A model generated the notes under the pieces. That model was not told the origin of the DNA. It ran no database searches and was given only the letters and a program-made list of their open reading frames with translations. This document shows, in pieces, positions 28,784-38,999 of a DNA stretch of 64,000 bases. The stretch is from Melaminivora suipulveris (GTDB taxonomy: Bacteria; Pseudomonadota; Gammaproteobacteria; Burkholderiales; Burkholderiaceae_C), in assembly GCF_003008575.1 (NCBI RefSeq), contig NZ_CP027667.1:1058501-1122500 (forward strand). Direction: 5' to 3'. The translations under genes and the position numbers were made by a program. Position 1 is the stretch's first letter, and every line of letters begins with the position of its first letter.

Positions 28784-28854
28784 GCGCTCCTGGTTTGCGG
28801 GCGGTGGGGCAGGCGTGGTGGCGGCATGGATGGCATGAGAAAAAACACGGCTTC

Positions 28855-28891
28855 ATGCTAGGAAGCGCCGCTTTGCTCATCTGTAGGACAA
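28855..28891 (-). promoter_or_regulatory. Shared promoter-like element before the glycosyltransferase operon
   Basis: Minus strand TTGTCCTACA (28882-28891), 21 nt, TAGCAT (28855-28860). The GTG start is about 70 nt beyond, preceded by an AGGAG. Same element and spacing as at 25028-25064 and 34674-34710. Confidence 0.6.
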
Positions 28892-28924
28892 ACCAAGGCC
28901 GCCGACGCGCCCGCCGGCTTGACC

Positions 28925-29512
28925 TCACGTCGGCAGTTCGCGTGCGCGCCGGATCAGCCAGGTGCGCACAATGACCGCCGCCAGGCCCGCGAAAACCAGC
29001 AGCCCCCCGCCGATCCACAGTCGCTGGTGCGCGTGCAGCGCGCGGCCAATGAACTCCTGCACGCCCAGGCCGAAGACGTAGCCCAGCGCCGTGAACAGCG
29101 CGGCCCATGCCAGCGCCGACACCAGGTTGAGGACGGCGAAACGCCAGAACCCGATCTCCGCCAGACCGGCCGCCACGCCGCCCACCAGCCGCATGCCGTA
29201 GACATAGCGGTTGAGCAGCACGAACGCGTTGGGATGCCGGCGCACCAGCCGGTCCGCGCGGGCAAAGCCCGGCCGCGCGCGCAGCCGCTGCACCCAGGGA
29301 TGGCGCGCATAGCGGCGCCCGAGCAGGAAAAAACCCATGTCTCCCAGCGCCGCGCCCGTGAACGACGCCAGCACCGCCGCCGGCAGCCCGAACACCCCCT
29401 GGTGCGCAAAAAAGCCGCCCAGAATGGCGGCCCCTTCACCTTCGGCCAGGCAGCCCAGAAAGACCGCCAGCAGGCCGTATTGCTCGATGAGGTGTTGCAA
29501 ATGGTGCGCCAT
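28925..29512 (-). CDS. DedA family membrane protein
   Basis: 195 residues, DedA/SNARE-associated family, integral inner-membrane proteins, some of which flip undecaprenyl phosphate or phospholipids. Visible: an FLGCLAEGEGAAILGGFFAHQG segment, the conserved FLLGRRYARHPWVQRLRARPGF (GRxxG-like) loop, RYVYGMRLVGGVAAG and terminal hydrophobic helices. Starts MAHHLQHLIEQYGLL. It lies 141 bp upstream of the glycosyltransferase operon in the same direction and 53 bp after corA; it may supply a lipid-carrier function to a glycan pathway. Confidence 0.87.
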   Translation of the reverse strand: MAHHLQHLIEQYGLLAVFLGCLAEGEGAAILGGFFAHQGVFGLPAAVLASFTGAALGDMGFFLLGRRYARHPWVQRLRARPGFARADRLVRRHPNAFVLLNRYVYGMRLVGGVAAGLAEIGFWRFAVLNLVSALAWAALFTALGYVFGLGVQEFIGRALHAHQRLWIGGGLLVFAGLAAVIVRTWLIRRARELPT

Positions 29513-29565
29513 GCAGGCCGTTGTAGGCCCGCCTGCGCGCCACGCGCATCAGCGCACGCCGCGCG

Positions 29566-30711
29566 CTACAGCCAGCGCTTGCGCCGGAAATACGCCAGCA
29601 TGGCCCCGACGACCACGGCCATCACGCCCAGCACATACAGGTAGCCGTAGCGCCAATGCAGCTCGGGCATGTTGAAGCGGCTTTCGGTGTCGAAGTTCAT
29701 GCCGTACAGCCCGGTGATGAAGGTGAGCGGCAGGAAGATGGTGGCGACGATGGTCAGGCCCTTCATGATGTTGTTCATGCGCTGGCTGACGGCCGACAGA
29801 TACACGTCCAGCAGGCTGGACGCCATCTCGCGGTAGGTCTCCACGAAGTCGATGATGACCACGGCGTGGTCGTGGCAGTCGCGCAGATAGACGCGCGTGC
29901 TCTCGTGGATGAAGGACGCGTCGTCGCGCATCAGGCTGGCGATGGCCTCGCGCTGCGGCCACCAGGCGCGGCGCATCACGACCAGTTCGCGCTTGGCGTA
30001 GTGCAGCTTGTTGCGCGCTTCCTGGTCGGCGTCCAGCAGGATTTCATCTTCCAGCGCCTCCAGCTCGTCGCCCAGGTCGTCGAGCAGCGGAAAGCCCGAG
30101 TCCACGATGGTGTCCAGCAGCGCATACAGCAGGTAGTCGGCGCCCAGGCGGCCGATCTTGCCGTTGGCGCGGATGCGCTGGCGCACGGGCTCGAACACGT
30201 CATTCGCGCCGTCGTTGATGCTGACCACGAAGTTGCGGCCCAGAAACAGGCTGATCTGGTCCACGCGGCAGGCGCCGCCGTCGCCGTCGGCATCGCGCTC
30301 GCGCTGCACCAGGTTCAGGATGACGAACTGGTGCGCGTCATAGCTCTCGGCCTTGGCGCGCTGGCCGCGGTGCAGCACGTCCTCCAGCGCCAGCGGGTGC
30401 AGGCCGAGTGTCTCCTTGAGGCTTTGCAGCTGCTGCGGGCTGGGCAGGCCTTGCAGGTGCAGCCAGACCACGCGCTGGTGGTCCGCCATGGCAGCGGCTG
30501 CGGCTTCGATGCTGGCGCCGTGCTGCCGCTCGACCACCTCGCCTTCGCTGGCGTAGTGCATCAGCGCCAGGCGCGCGGGCAGGTGCCCGGCATCGTCCGG
30601 CGCGCTGGAGACGGCTTCGAGCGAACCCGGCGGTGCGCCGGGGCGGTTGTTGCGGCGGCGAAAGGTCTGGCGGCGCAGGGCGCGCAGGCGGGCGGCGACG
30701 GGGTGTTTCAC
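29566..30711 (-). CDS. corA: CorA-type magnesium/cobalt channel
   Basis: 381 residues. Large soluble N-terminal domain, long stalk helix (about 230-300), then two C-terminal membrane helices with the signature YGMNFD between them. The C-terminus is basic (YFRRKRWL), normal for the family, which forms homopentameric Mg2+ channels. Starts MKHPVAARLRALRRQTFRRR; the first 30 residues are basic and extra to the core family, so a later start is possible. Transcribed alone or with dedA 53 bp downstream. Confidence 0.9.
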   Translation of the reverse strand: MKHPVAARLRALRRQTFRRRNNRPGAPPGSLEAVSSAPDDAGHLPARLALMHYASEGEVVERQHGASIEAAAAAMADHQRVVWLHLQGLPSPQQLQSLKETLGLHPLALEDVLHRGQRAKAESYDAHQFVILNLVQRERDADGDGGACRVDQISLFLGRNFVVSINDGANDVFEPVRQRIRANGKIGRLGADYLLYALLDTIVDSGFPLLDDLGDELEALEDEILLDADQEARNKLHYAKRELVVMRRAWWPQREAIASLMRDDASFIHESTRVYLRDCHDHAVVIIDFVETYREMASSLLDVYLSAVSQRMNNIMKGLTIVATIFLPLTFITGLYGMNFDTESRFNMPELHWRYGYLYVLGVMAVVVGAMLAYFRRKRWL

Positions 30712-30976
30712 GGGTTCAACATATCACGCTCACGTGGTTTTTACAGGGCCAGGACAGCGGCTCACGCCTGCTGCGCCCGCAGACTGACTGGATCTGCTGC
30801 ACGGCAGGGGCTGGGACGCCTTTGCCGCCGCGCGGGCGCCAGGCATATCGCGCATGACGCTGTGCCGGCGCATGCAGCGCGCTGGCATGCTGCTGCCACA
30901 AAGAGGCCGGACCACCGCTGGAGCAGTGGGCGGGAGCGAGCTGGGCAGGCGCTGCCCAGCCTGGAAAGTGGAAAGA
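30712..30976. other. Gap without recognised features
   Basis: 265 bases between corA and the remains of the YXWGXW-repeat gene. I see no convincing gene, repeat or terminator; frames through it are Ser/Arg-rich and look like chance. Confidence 0.6.
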
Positions 30977-31963
30977 CTAGCGCTCCTCACGCTCTCGGTG
31001 GGGCCGGGCAGGAGCCGCTCTCCGCTCGGGCGCTGCGCGGGACTTCTGCGGCGCAGGCACGCGGCGTAGCGGTGGCGCAGCGACAGGCCGGTCGCGCGCT
31101 TCGGCCCGCTCAACCTCTGCGGCCGGCCCGCGGCGTGGCTCCGCGTGCTCTGAGACCAGCGCAGGCGCAGCGCTCCATGCGGGCGTACCTGCCGGCTGCT
31201 GCCCTACGCCGTGAGGCGCCGGGCGCTGCTCGGCCAGGCGCGCGCACAGCGGCTGGCTCGACCAGGCGCTCGGTGGCGCGCGAATTGCCGTATACCGCCG
31301 GACCGGCACGCGCCGGATCGAAGCGCTGGGCATGCTCGGCCACGGCCATGCTGTGCTGACGCATCTGCTCCGCCGTGGGCGGCATGAGTGTCGGCGCGGC
31401 TGCCTGAGCGGCCGGGGGGCGCTGCGCCGCTACACCGTAGGCTCCGCCGTTGAAACTGGTTCGATTGATGGTGGTCACGTTGCGCGTGACGCTGTTGTCC
31501 ACGTACACGTTGGTGATGCGGGTGTTGCGGATGTTGTTGACCGTGCGGTTGTAGAAAAACTGGTCGCCGCGCCAATGCCCGCCCACGTAGCCAGAGCCGA
31601 AGTAGCCGAAGCCGTAATCGATGCCGCCGTAAAAGCCCACGGTCTCGCCCCAGTAGCCGCCGTGCCAGCGGTAAATGCCGTCGGTCCAGCCCCACCAGCC
31701 GGGCGTCCACAGCAGTCCCGCGCGCTGCGGTCGCACTCATACGCCGGGCACCCAGTAATAGGCGCTGGCGTTCCAGGCCCAGTAGCCCGGCGTCCAGAGG
31801 TAGCCCGGGGCGGGGCCGGCGGTTGCTCATAGACCGGCAACGGCGGCGGCGCGCTGTTGGCCACGACGGTCGTCGCGACCTCGGGGGTGGCCGGTGGCGT
31901 GACGACGCAGCCAGACAGTGCCAGCACGCTGGCGGTCAATGCGACAAGGGCAAGGCGCTTCAT
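30977..31963 (-). pseudogene. Decayed YXWGXW-repeat lipoprotein gene
   Basis: Three minus-strand pieces rebuild one gene. Piece 1 (start ATG 31963, good GGGGAG site) gives MKRLALVALTASVLALSGC, a lipoprotein signal with lipobox LSGC, and a Pro-rich linker. A one-base deletion near 31807 is needed to reach the frame encoding GYLWTPGYWAWN. In that frame, WVPGV is followed by TGA at 31737-31739, where relatives have Trp (TGG). The frame continues as VRPQRAGLLWTPGWWGWTDG with FFYNRTVNNIRNTRITNVYV. A second shift near 31250-31330 leads to the Pro/Ala/Arg C-terminus ending at 30977. So there is one nonsense codon and at least two frameshifts. Confidence 0.82.
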
Positions 31964-32095
31964 GGAGAGACTCCCCCTGCTGTATGCGGCGGCCATTGTG
32001 CGTACGCCGGCAGGTACCGGGCTGTCAGCGCACGTCGTCTACCGCAGCAGGCGGAGCGTTGCTGAGCACTGCGTTCCACCCCACAAGCGCGCCGG

Positions 32096-33994
<1,899 letters not shown>

Positions 33995-34082
33995 GTTGGG
34001 TCTTTGGATGTGGTTGTGGATGGCGTGAATGCTAGGGCGATGGTATTGAAGTTAAATTTCTTTTTCCCGCTTTTTTTGCAAA

Positions 34083-34114
34083 GATATTTCCCATCTGCTC
34101 CAATGAGAAATATC
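34083..34114. promoter_or_regulatory. Inverted repeat in the glmS / lrp divergent gap
   Basis: GATATTTC (34083-34090) and GAAATATC (34107-34114) are exact inverted 8-mers with a 16-nt spacer, centred about 36 bp before the Lrp-family gene and inside an AT-rich stretch (34040-34134). A likely autoregulatory operator for the Lrp-type protein. Confidence 0.5.
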
Positions 34115-34134
34115 GTTTCATTTAATACGAGCAA

Positions 34135-34629
34135 ATGGAATCAAACATCACACTGGACCAGCTCGATTTGCAGCTCTTGGACCAGCTGCAGCGCGACGCA
34201 TCGCCCAGCAATCAGACCTTGGCCGAACGGTTGGGCGTCTCCCCCGCCACCTGCCTGCGCCGTGTGCGCCGCCTGCATGAGAGCGGCCTGATCGAGAGGC
34301 AGGTGGCCATCATCCAGCCCGACCGCCTGGCGCAGGCGCAGGGCCATGGCTTGGCGGTCATCGCCGAGGTCTCGCTGGACCGCCAGGGCGCCGAGCATCT
34401 GGACGCCTTCGAGGGCCGCGCCGTTGCCGAGTCCGCCGTGCAGCAGTGCTGGCGCGTCTCGCCGGGGCCGGACTTCGTGCTGGTGGCGCACGTGGCCGAC
34501 ATGCCGCAGTGGCTGGCCTTGTCGCAGCGCCTGTTCACCCAGGACGCCAACGTGCGCAACGTGCGCGCCTTTTTCGCCACCCGGCGCGCCAAATTCGGCA
34601 CAGAACTGCCGTTAGTCGGCGTGGAATAA
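34135..34629 (+). CDS. Lrp/AsnC family transcriptional regulator
   Basis: 164 residues. N-terminal HTH (about 8-60; LDLQLLDQLQRDASPSNQTLAERLGVSPATCLRRV) and a C-terminal RAM ligand-binding domain (QCWRVSPGPDFVLVAHVAD). It would bind DNA as an oligomer and sense an amino acid. Divergent from glmS across an AT-rich gap with an inverted repeat. The last codons and stop (PLVGVE) are encoded by the first part of dispersed repeat copy F, so the C-terminus appears shaped by the repeat. Confidence 0.92.
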   Translation: MESNITLDQLDLQLLDQLQRDASPSNQTLAERLGVSPATCLRRVRRLHESGLIERQVAIIQPDRLAQAQGHGLAVIAEVSLDRQGAEHLDAFEGRAVAESAVQQCWRVSPGPDFVLVAHVADMPQWLALSQRLFTQDANVRNVRAFFATRRAKFGTELPLVGVE

Positions 34630-34655
34630 TCGCCTATAGCTATTCTTTACATAGC
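34611..34655 (+). repeat. Dispersed intergenic repeat, copy F (overlaps lrp 3' end)
   Basis: TTAGTCGGCGTGGAATAATC followed by CTATAGCTATTCTTTACATAG. Shorter and more diverged than the other copies. The CGGCGTGGAATAA part is read as the last Lrp-family codons plus stop. Confidence 0.65.
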
Positions 34656-34673
34656 AAAAAACCATCTTGCCAG

Positions 34674-34710
34674 TTGACCTACAACCGCCGCGGCGGCGGC
34701 TGGCTACAGT
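34674..34710 (+). promoter_or_regulatory. Shared promoter-like element before cbpA-cbpM
   Basis: TTGACCTACA (34674-34683), 21 nt, TACAGT (34705-34710); the cbpA ATG is 46 nt past the hexamer. The spacing is too long for an ordinary sigma-70 promoter but is the same as at the hybrid kinase and glycosyltransferase operons. Confidence 0.6.
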
Positions 34711-34755
34711 CTCCCGAGGGCCCAGGCGCCCGCTGCTGCTGTGCATGGAGGACGC

Positions 34756-35739
34756 ATGGAGTTCAAGGATTACTACAAGACGCTCGGCGTGGAGCGCGAC
34801 GCGACGGCCGACGACATCAAGAAGGCCTTCCGCAAGCTGGCGCGCAAATACCACCCGGACGTGAGCAAGGAGCCCGACGCGGCCGCGCGCATGGCCGAGG
34901 TCAACGAGGCCAACACCGTGCTGTCCGATCCGGAAAAGCGCGCCGCCTACGACCAGCTAGGCCGCAGCGCGCCGCACGGCGCCGGCCAGGGTTTTCGCCC
35001 GCCGCCGAACTGGGACGCCGGCTTCGAATTCACCGGCGGCCCCGAGGGCGCGCAGGGCATGGACAGCGCCCAGTTCAGCGATTTCTTCGAGGAGCTGTTC
35101 GGCCGCGCCCGGCATGCGCGTCATGGCGGCATGGGCGATGGCGCGCACGAGGGCCGTACCCGCGAGCAGCGCGGCAGCGATCACCACGCGCGCATCGAAC
35201 TGGACCTGCAGGACGCCTACCACGGCGCCGAGCGCACGCTGAGCCTGCGCGGCGCGCGTCTGGACGAGCAAGGCCATCTGGTCCAGGAGGATCGCCAGTT
35301 GCAGGTGACCATCCCCAAGGGCGTGCGCGAGGGCCAGCTGATCCGCCTGGCCGGCCAGGGCAGTCCCGGCCTGGGCAGTGCGCCGGCGGGCGACCTGTTC
35401 CTGGAGGTGCAGTTCAAGCCCGACGCGCGCTGGCGTGCCGAGGGGCGCGACGTCTACCAGAGCGTGCCCGTCGCGCCCTGGGAGGGCGAGCTGGGCGGCC
35501 CCATCCACGTCACCACGCCCGGCGGCCAGACGGTGGAGGTCACCGTGCCGGCGCGCTGGAAGAGCGGGCGCAAGCTGCGCCTGAAAGAGCGCGGCATCCC
35601 CGCCGCCACGCCAGGCGACCTGTATCTGGAGCTGCACGTCGCCCTGCCACCGGCCACCACCGAGGCGCAGCAGCGGGCCTGGCGCGACCTGGCGCGTGCC
35701 TATCCGTCCTTCAACCCCCGCGGCACGCAAGGAGGCTGA
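34756..35739 (+). CDS. cbpA: Class B J-domain co-chaperone (CbpA/DnaJ-like)
   Basis: 327 residues. J domain at 1-70 with HPD at 33-35 (KYHPDVSKE), a Gly/Phe-rich linker (about 75-130), then two C-terminal substrate-binding beta domains (SDHHARIELDLQDAYHGAER onward). The DnaJ zinc-finger cysteines are absent, making it a CbpA-type partner of DnaK. The ATG at 34756 has a strong GGAGGA 4 nt upstream; a GTG 15 bp earlier is in frame but less likely. cbpM follows after 2 bp. Confidence 0.93.
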   Translation: MEFKDYYKTLGVERDATADDIKKAFRKLARKYHPDVSKEPDAAARMAEVNEANTVLSDPEKRAAYDQLGRSAPHGAGQGFRPPPNWDAGFEFTGGPEGAQGMDSAQFSDFFEELFGRARHARHGGMGDGAHEGRTREQRGSDHHARIELDLQDAYHGAERTLSLRGARLDEQGHLVQEDRQLQVTIPKGVREGQLIRLAGQGSPGLGSAPAGDLFLEVQFKPDARWRAEGRDVYQSVPVAPWEGELGGPIHVTTPGGQTVEVTVPARWKSGRKLRLKERGIPAATPGDLYLELHVALPPATTEAQQRAWRDLARAYPSFNPRGTQGG

Positions 35740-35741
35740 CC

Positions 35742-36083
35742 ATGGCTGCACACAAGTTTCTGGACAACGCCCTGGCCGAGCTGATCGACGAACACGCCCG
35801 GCTCACGCTGGAGGACCTGGCACGCTCGTGCTGCATGGCGCCCGGCTGGGTCACCGAACGGCTGGAGGCCGGGCTGTTGCAAGGCGAGCACTCGGGCGGG
35901 CGCTGGGTGTTCACCAGCACCTCCGTGGTGCGCGCACGGCGCCTGGCGCGGCTGGAGTCGACCTTCGACGCCGACCCGCAGCTGGCCGGCCTGACCACGG
36001 ATCTGATCGAGGAGGTCAACGCCCTGCGCCAGCGCCTGCAGCGCCTGGAGACACAGCTGGGCGCGGCAGCGGCGCAAGACTAA
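35742..36083 (+). CDS. cbpM: Chaperone modulator CbpM
   Basis: 113 residues of the CbpM/MerR-like family. CbpM binds the J domain of CbpA and blocks its action. An N-terminal helix-turn-helix-like region (LEDLARSCCMAPGWVTERLE) is followed by a segment that usually fits the J domain and a C-terminal coiled coil (VNALRQRLQRLETQLG). Starts 2 bp after the cbpA stop, with an AAGGAGG site overlapping the cbpA end. Confidence 0.9.
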   Translation: MAAHKFLDNALAELIDEHARLTLEDLARSCCMAPGWVTERLEAGLLQGEHSGGRWVFTSTSVVRARRLARLESTFDADPQLAGLTTDLIEEVNALRQRLQRLETQLGAAAAQD

Positions 36084-36117
36084 AGGCCCGCCGAGCGCAC
36101 GCCCGGCCTACAGGAAG

Positions 36118-36939
36118 CTATATAGAGTTTGCCGGGCGGGACGCGCCGCTGTCTATATCGCCTGCGGCGGGCCAGTCCAGCTCGATCACGCAGCCCTGCC
36201 CTGGCACGGCGCTGGCCTCGATGGATGCCCCGTGGCGCTGCGCGATGGCGCGGCACAGCGCCAGGCCTGCGCCCACGCCCTCGAATTCGGACTCCCGGTG
36301 CAGGCGCTCGAACACGCCGAACAGGGCCTGCGCGCGGGCCGGATCGAACCCCGCGCCGTTGTCCTGGACGGTGATGCGCACGTGGGAGCCTTGGACCTCG
36401 GCAGCCACCTGGATGCGCGCCGGATCGCGGCTGCGGCTGAATTTCAGCGCGTTGTCCAGCAGCTGCTCGAACACGCTGCGCAGCAGCGCGGGATCGGCCT
36501 GCACGGAAGGCATGCGCTCTTGGATGGCCCACTGCACGGCGCGCCCGGCCACGCGGCCCTCGAGCTGGGCGCGCGCCTGCTGCGCAAGTGCCGCCGGATC
36601 GACCGCCGCGCAGCGCAGCGGCGCGCGCGTGACCTCGGCGATGGCGCGCAGCCCCTCCAGCATGGCCGCCATGCGGCGCGCGGACTGTTCCATGGTGGCC
36701 ACGCACTCCAGCGCCTCGGCGACCTGCGCCGGCGGCTGCTGCAGCTCGCCCAGCAGTTCGCGCACCAGGGCGCCGTAGGACGTCACGTGGCGCAGGGGCG
36801 CGCCCAGGTCGTGCACCACGCGGCGCATGAAGGCCTCCTGCGCGGCAGCCATCTCGGCGATCTGCCGCTGGGCCTGGGCCAAGGCGTCGGTTTCGGCGTC
36901 GGCGTTAGCGCCGCTGGCGGGCGTGGCCGCCGCGCTCAT
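36118..36939 (-). CDS. Soluble sensor histidine kinase
   Basis: 273 residues. HisKA phospho-acceptor H43 (VVHDLGAPLRHV), N-box (QLLDNALKFS), G1 (DNGAGFD) and G2 (GVGAGLALCRAIA) of the ATPase domain. No membrane segments and no recognised sensor domain; the N-terminal 30 residues are a short coiled coil. The ATG at 36939 overlaps the glmU stop (ATGA), so it is probably translated from the glmU message. No cognate response regulator is adjacent; the single-domain regulator at 18.5 kb is a possible partner only by presence. Confidence 0.88.
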   Translation of the reverse strand: MSAAATPASGANADAETDALAQAQRQIAEMAAAQEAFMRRVVHDLGAPLRHVTSYGALVRELLGELQQPPAQVAEALECVATMEQSARRMAAMLEGLRAIAEVTRAPLRCAAVDPAALAQQARAQLEGRVAGRAVQWAIQERMPSVQADPALLRSVFEQLLDNALKFSRSRDPARIQVAAEVQGSHVRITVQDNGAGFDPARAQALFGVFERLHRESEFEGVGAGLALCRAIAQRHGASIEASAVPGQGCVIELDWPAAGDIDSGASRPANSI

Positions 36940-38375
36940 TCCGGCGAGCGCCGCTTGGCCGGGCGCTGCCAGTTGGGGATGCTGGCCTGCCTGCCGCGCG
37001 CCACCGTCAGCGCGCCGGGAGGCGTGCTCTTGGTCAGCGTCGATCCACCGCCCACCGTGCCGCCCGCGCCCACCGTGAGCGGCGCCACCAGCACGCAGTT
37101 GCTGCCGATGTGCACGTCGGCCTCGATGACGGTGCGGTGCTTGTGGGCGCCGTCGTAGTTGGCGGTGATGCTGCCGGCGCCGTAGTTCACGCGCTCGCCC
37201 ACGCTGGCGTCGCCCAAATAGGCCAGGTGGTTGGCCTTGGCGCCGTCGGCCAACTGCGAGTTCTTCACCTCGACGAAGTTGCCGATGTGCACCTCGCGCC
37301 CCAGCTGCGCGCCGGGGCGCAGCCGCGCGAACGGGCCAACCAGTGCGCCGTCCCCGACCTGCACGCCCACCGCTTCGCCGTCGATGTGCGTGTAAGGATG
37401 AATCACGGCGCCGGCGCCGATCTCGGCGTTGGCGATGTGGCAGTAGGCGCCGATGCGCGCGCCCTCGCCCAGTCGCACGCGGCCGCTGAAGATGCAGCCC
37501 ACGTCGATCTCCACGTCCTGGTCGCAGACCAGCTCGCCGGGCGCGCCGCTGCGTGCGTCCTGGCGCAGCTCGAAGCGCGCCGGGTCGGCCAGGCGCACCC
37601 CCAGCTCCATCAGGCCCTCGGCGGCGCGCCACTGGTGCGCGCGCTCCAGCTGCGCCAGTTGCGCCGGGCTGTTCACGCCCGCCACCTGCAGCGCGTCCTC
37701 GATGCGGTGCGCCACCACCGGCACGCCGTCCGCCACCGCCATGGCGACGATGTCCGTGAGGTAGTACTCGCCCTGCGCGTTGTCGCTTTGCAGCCGCGCC
37801 AGCCACGGCGCCAGGCGGCGCGCCGGCACGGCCATGATGCCGCTGTAGATCTCGCGGATGGCGCGCTGCTCGTCGCTGGCGTCCTTGTGCTCGACGATGC
37901 GCTGCACCGCGTCGCCCGCGCCGCGCACGATGCGGCCGTAGCCGCTGGGGTCGGGCAGCTCGACGGTCAGCAGCGCCAGGCGCTCGGGCTGGGCGGCGGC
38001 GACCAGCGCGGCCAGGGTCTCGGCGCGGGTCAGCGGCACGTCGCCCGAGAGCACCAGCACCGTGCCGTCGCCGGCGAGCACAGGCAATGCCTGCTGCACC
38101 GCGTGGCCGGTGCCCAGCTGCGGCTCCTGGCGCACGGATTTCAGGTCTTTCAGGCCTTCAGCCGGCGTGAATGCTTGGCATGATGCTTCCACTTCCATAG
38201 CGCCGTGGCCGGCCACCAGCACCACCCGGCGCGGCGCCAAGTGCGCCGCCTGGTCCAGCACGTGGTGCAGCAGTGGCCGGCCGGCCAGGCGCTGCAGGAC
38301 TTTGGGAATGCGGCTTTTCATGCGCGTGCCGCGGCCGGCGGCCATGACGACGATGTCCAGGGGGGCTGCTGTCAT
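36936..38375 (-). CDS. glmU: Bifunctional GlcNAc-1-P uridyltransferase / GlcN-1-P acetyltransferase
   Basis: 479 residues. Catalyses the last two steps to UDP-GlcNAc. The N-terminal pyrophosphorylase domain has MAAGRGTRMKSRIPKVLQRL and QLGTGHAVQQALP; the C-terminal half is a left-handed beta-helix of hexapeptide repeats (IGAYCHIANAEIGAGAVIHP and on) with NYDGAHKHRT near the acetyl-CoA site. About 20 residues longer than E. coli GlmU, mainly loops. Minus strand, coupled to the downstream histidine kinase. glmS lies about 3 kb away on the same strand. Confidence 0.95.
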   Translation of the reverse strand: MTAAPLDIVVMAAGRGTRMKSRIPKVLQRLAGRPLLHHVLDQAAHLAPRRVVLVAGHGAMEVEASCQAFTPAEGLKDLKSVRQEPQLGTGHAVQQALPVLAGDGTVLVLSGDVPLTRAETLAALVAAAQPERLALLTVELPDPSGYGRIVRGAGDAVQRIVEHKDASDEQRAIREIYSGIMAVPARRLAPWLARLQSDNAQGEYYLTDIVAMAVADGVPVVAHRIEDALQVAGVNSPAQLAQLERAHQWRAAEGLMELGVRLADPARFELRQDARSGAPGELVCDQDVEIDVGCIFSGRVRLGEGARIGAYCHIANAEIGAGAVIHPYTHIDGEAVGVQVGDGALVGPFARLRPGAQLGREVHIGNFVEVKNSQLADGAKANHLAYLGDASVGERVNYGAGSITANYDGAHKHRTVIEADVHIGSNCVLVAPLTVGAGGTVGGGSTLTKSTPPGALTVARGRQASIPNWQRPAKRRSPE

Positions 38376-38500
38376 GCAAGTGGGAGGGCGGAAGTTGCGG
38401 GGAGAAAAAAATGCGGCCCGCGCCGCCCATCCAGGGCTGGCAGGCGCGCTGGGCCGCCATTATCCGGGCCCCGCAGCCGGCCCTTCCTGCGCGCAAGGCT

Positions 38501-38866
38501 TCAGGCGCTGCAGGCGCCCGCCGGCGCGCAGGCCTGGCGCGCCGATGCCTGTGGTGCCGGCACGCGGCGCCACAGGTAGCGCAGCACCCGGCCGTCCAGC
38601 GGCTCGACCACCGCGCGCTGGCCCGGCTGCACGCACACGCTCTGGCCGGCGTGCAGCAGCAGATCGCCCGAGGCATGGAGCCAGCCGCCCATGCCCTGGC
38701 CCAGGGTCACCCAGGCGCGGCCCTGCAGCACGCGCAGCTGCATGGGCGCGGCGGCGCGCAGGCTGCAGGCGCCGGCGGCGGGCAGCCAGTGCGTGTCGCC
38801 GCCGCCCGGCGCGGCGGGGGATTGTTGCGTTTGGGGCATTTGCAGGGCGGTCATGACGGGCTCCAT
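38501..38866 (-). CDS. DUF2917 domain protein
   Basis: 121 residues matching DUF2917, a small cupin-like domain of unknown function common in Burkholderiales. Visible: LRVLQGRAWVTLGQGMGGWLHASGDLLLHAGQSVCVQPGQRAVVEPL, a chain of beta strands and turns with many Gly. No signal peptide. Divergent from the LysR-type gene across 133 bp, a pairing I have seen in relatives and which suggests regulation by that LysR protein. Starts MEPVMTALQMP; the second Met (residue 5) is an alternative. Confidence 0.82.
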   Translation of the reverse strand: MEPVMTALQMPQTQQSPAAPGGGDTHWLPAAGACSLRAAAPMQLRVLQGRAWVTLGQGMGGWLHASGDLLLHAGQSVCVQPGQRAVVEPLDGRVLRYLWRRVPAPQASARQACAPAGACSA

Positions 38867-38999
38867 CTTCAGGTTGTTGGCCCATAGTCTCGAATGGCCG
38901 CAGCGCGCCGTCCAATGAAATGCAGGTGCCTGATCGATTCCCGCTGCGCATCAATTGCTGCATCATGCGCGGCCGCCTTCGAGCGATTTTGGAAGCGCC

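Noticed and set aside
29521..29526. CCTACA just before dedA
   Set aside because: It lies only about 9 nt from the start codon and lacks the downstream hexamer at 21 nt, so it is not a member of the shared promoter set.
30730..31113. Frame of 127 codons beside the YXWGXW remains
   Set aside because: Ser/Arg/Pro-rich with no start signal or family feature; overlaps the pseudogene end.
34674..34710. Ordinary sigma-70 promoter before cbpA (TTGACC as -35, TACAGT as -10)
   Set aside because: The spacing is 25 nt, too long for sigma-70; the same arrangement recurs elsewhere with constant spacing, so I treated it as a distinct element.
36107..36112. CCTACA after cbpM
   Set aside because: It is in a convergent gap with no gene to serve and no TAnnAT at the right distance.
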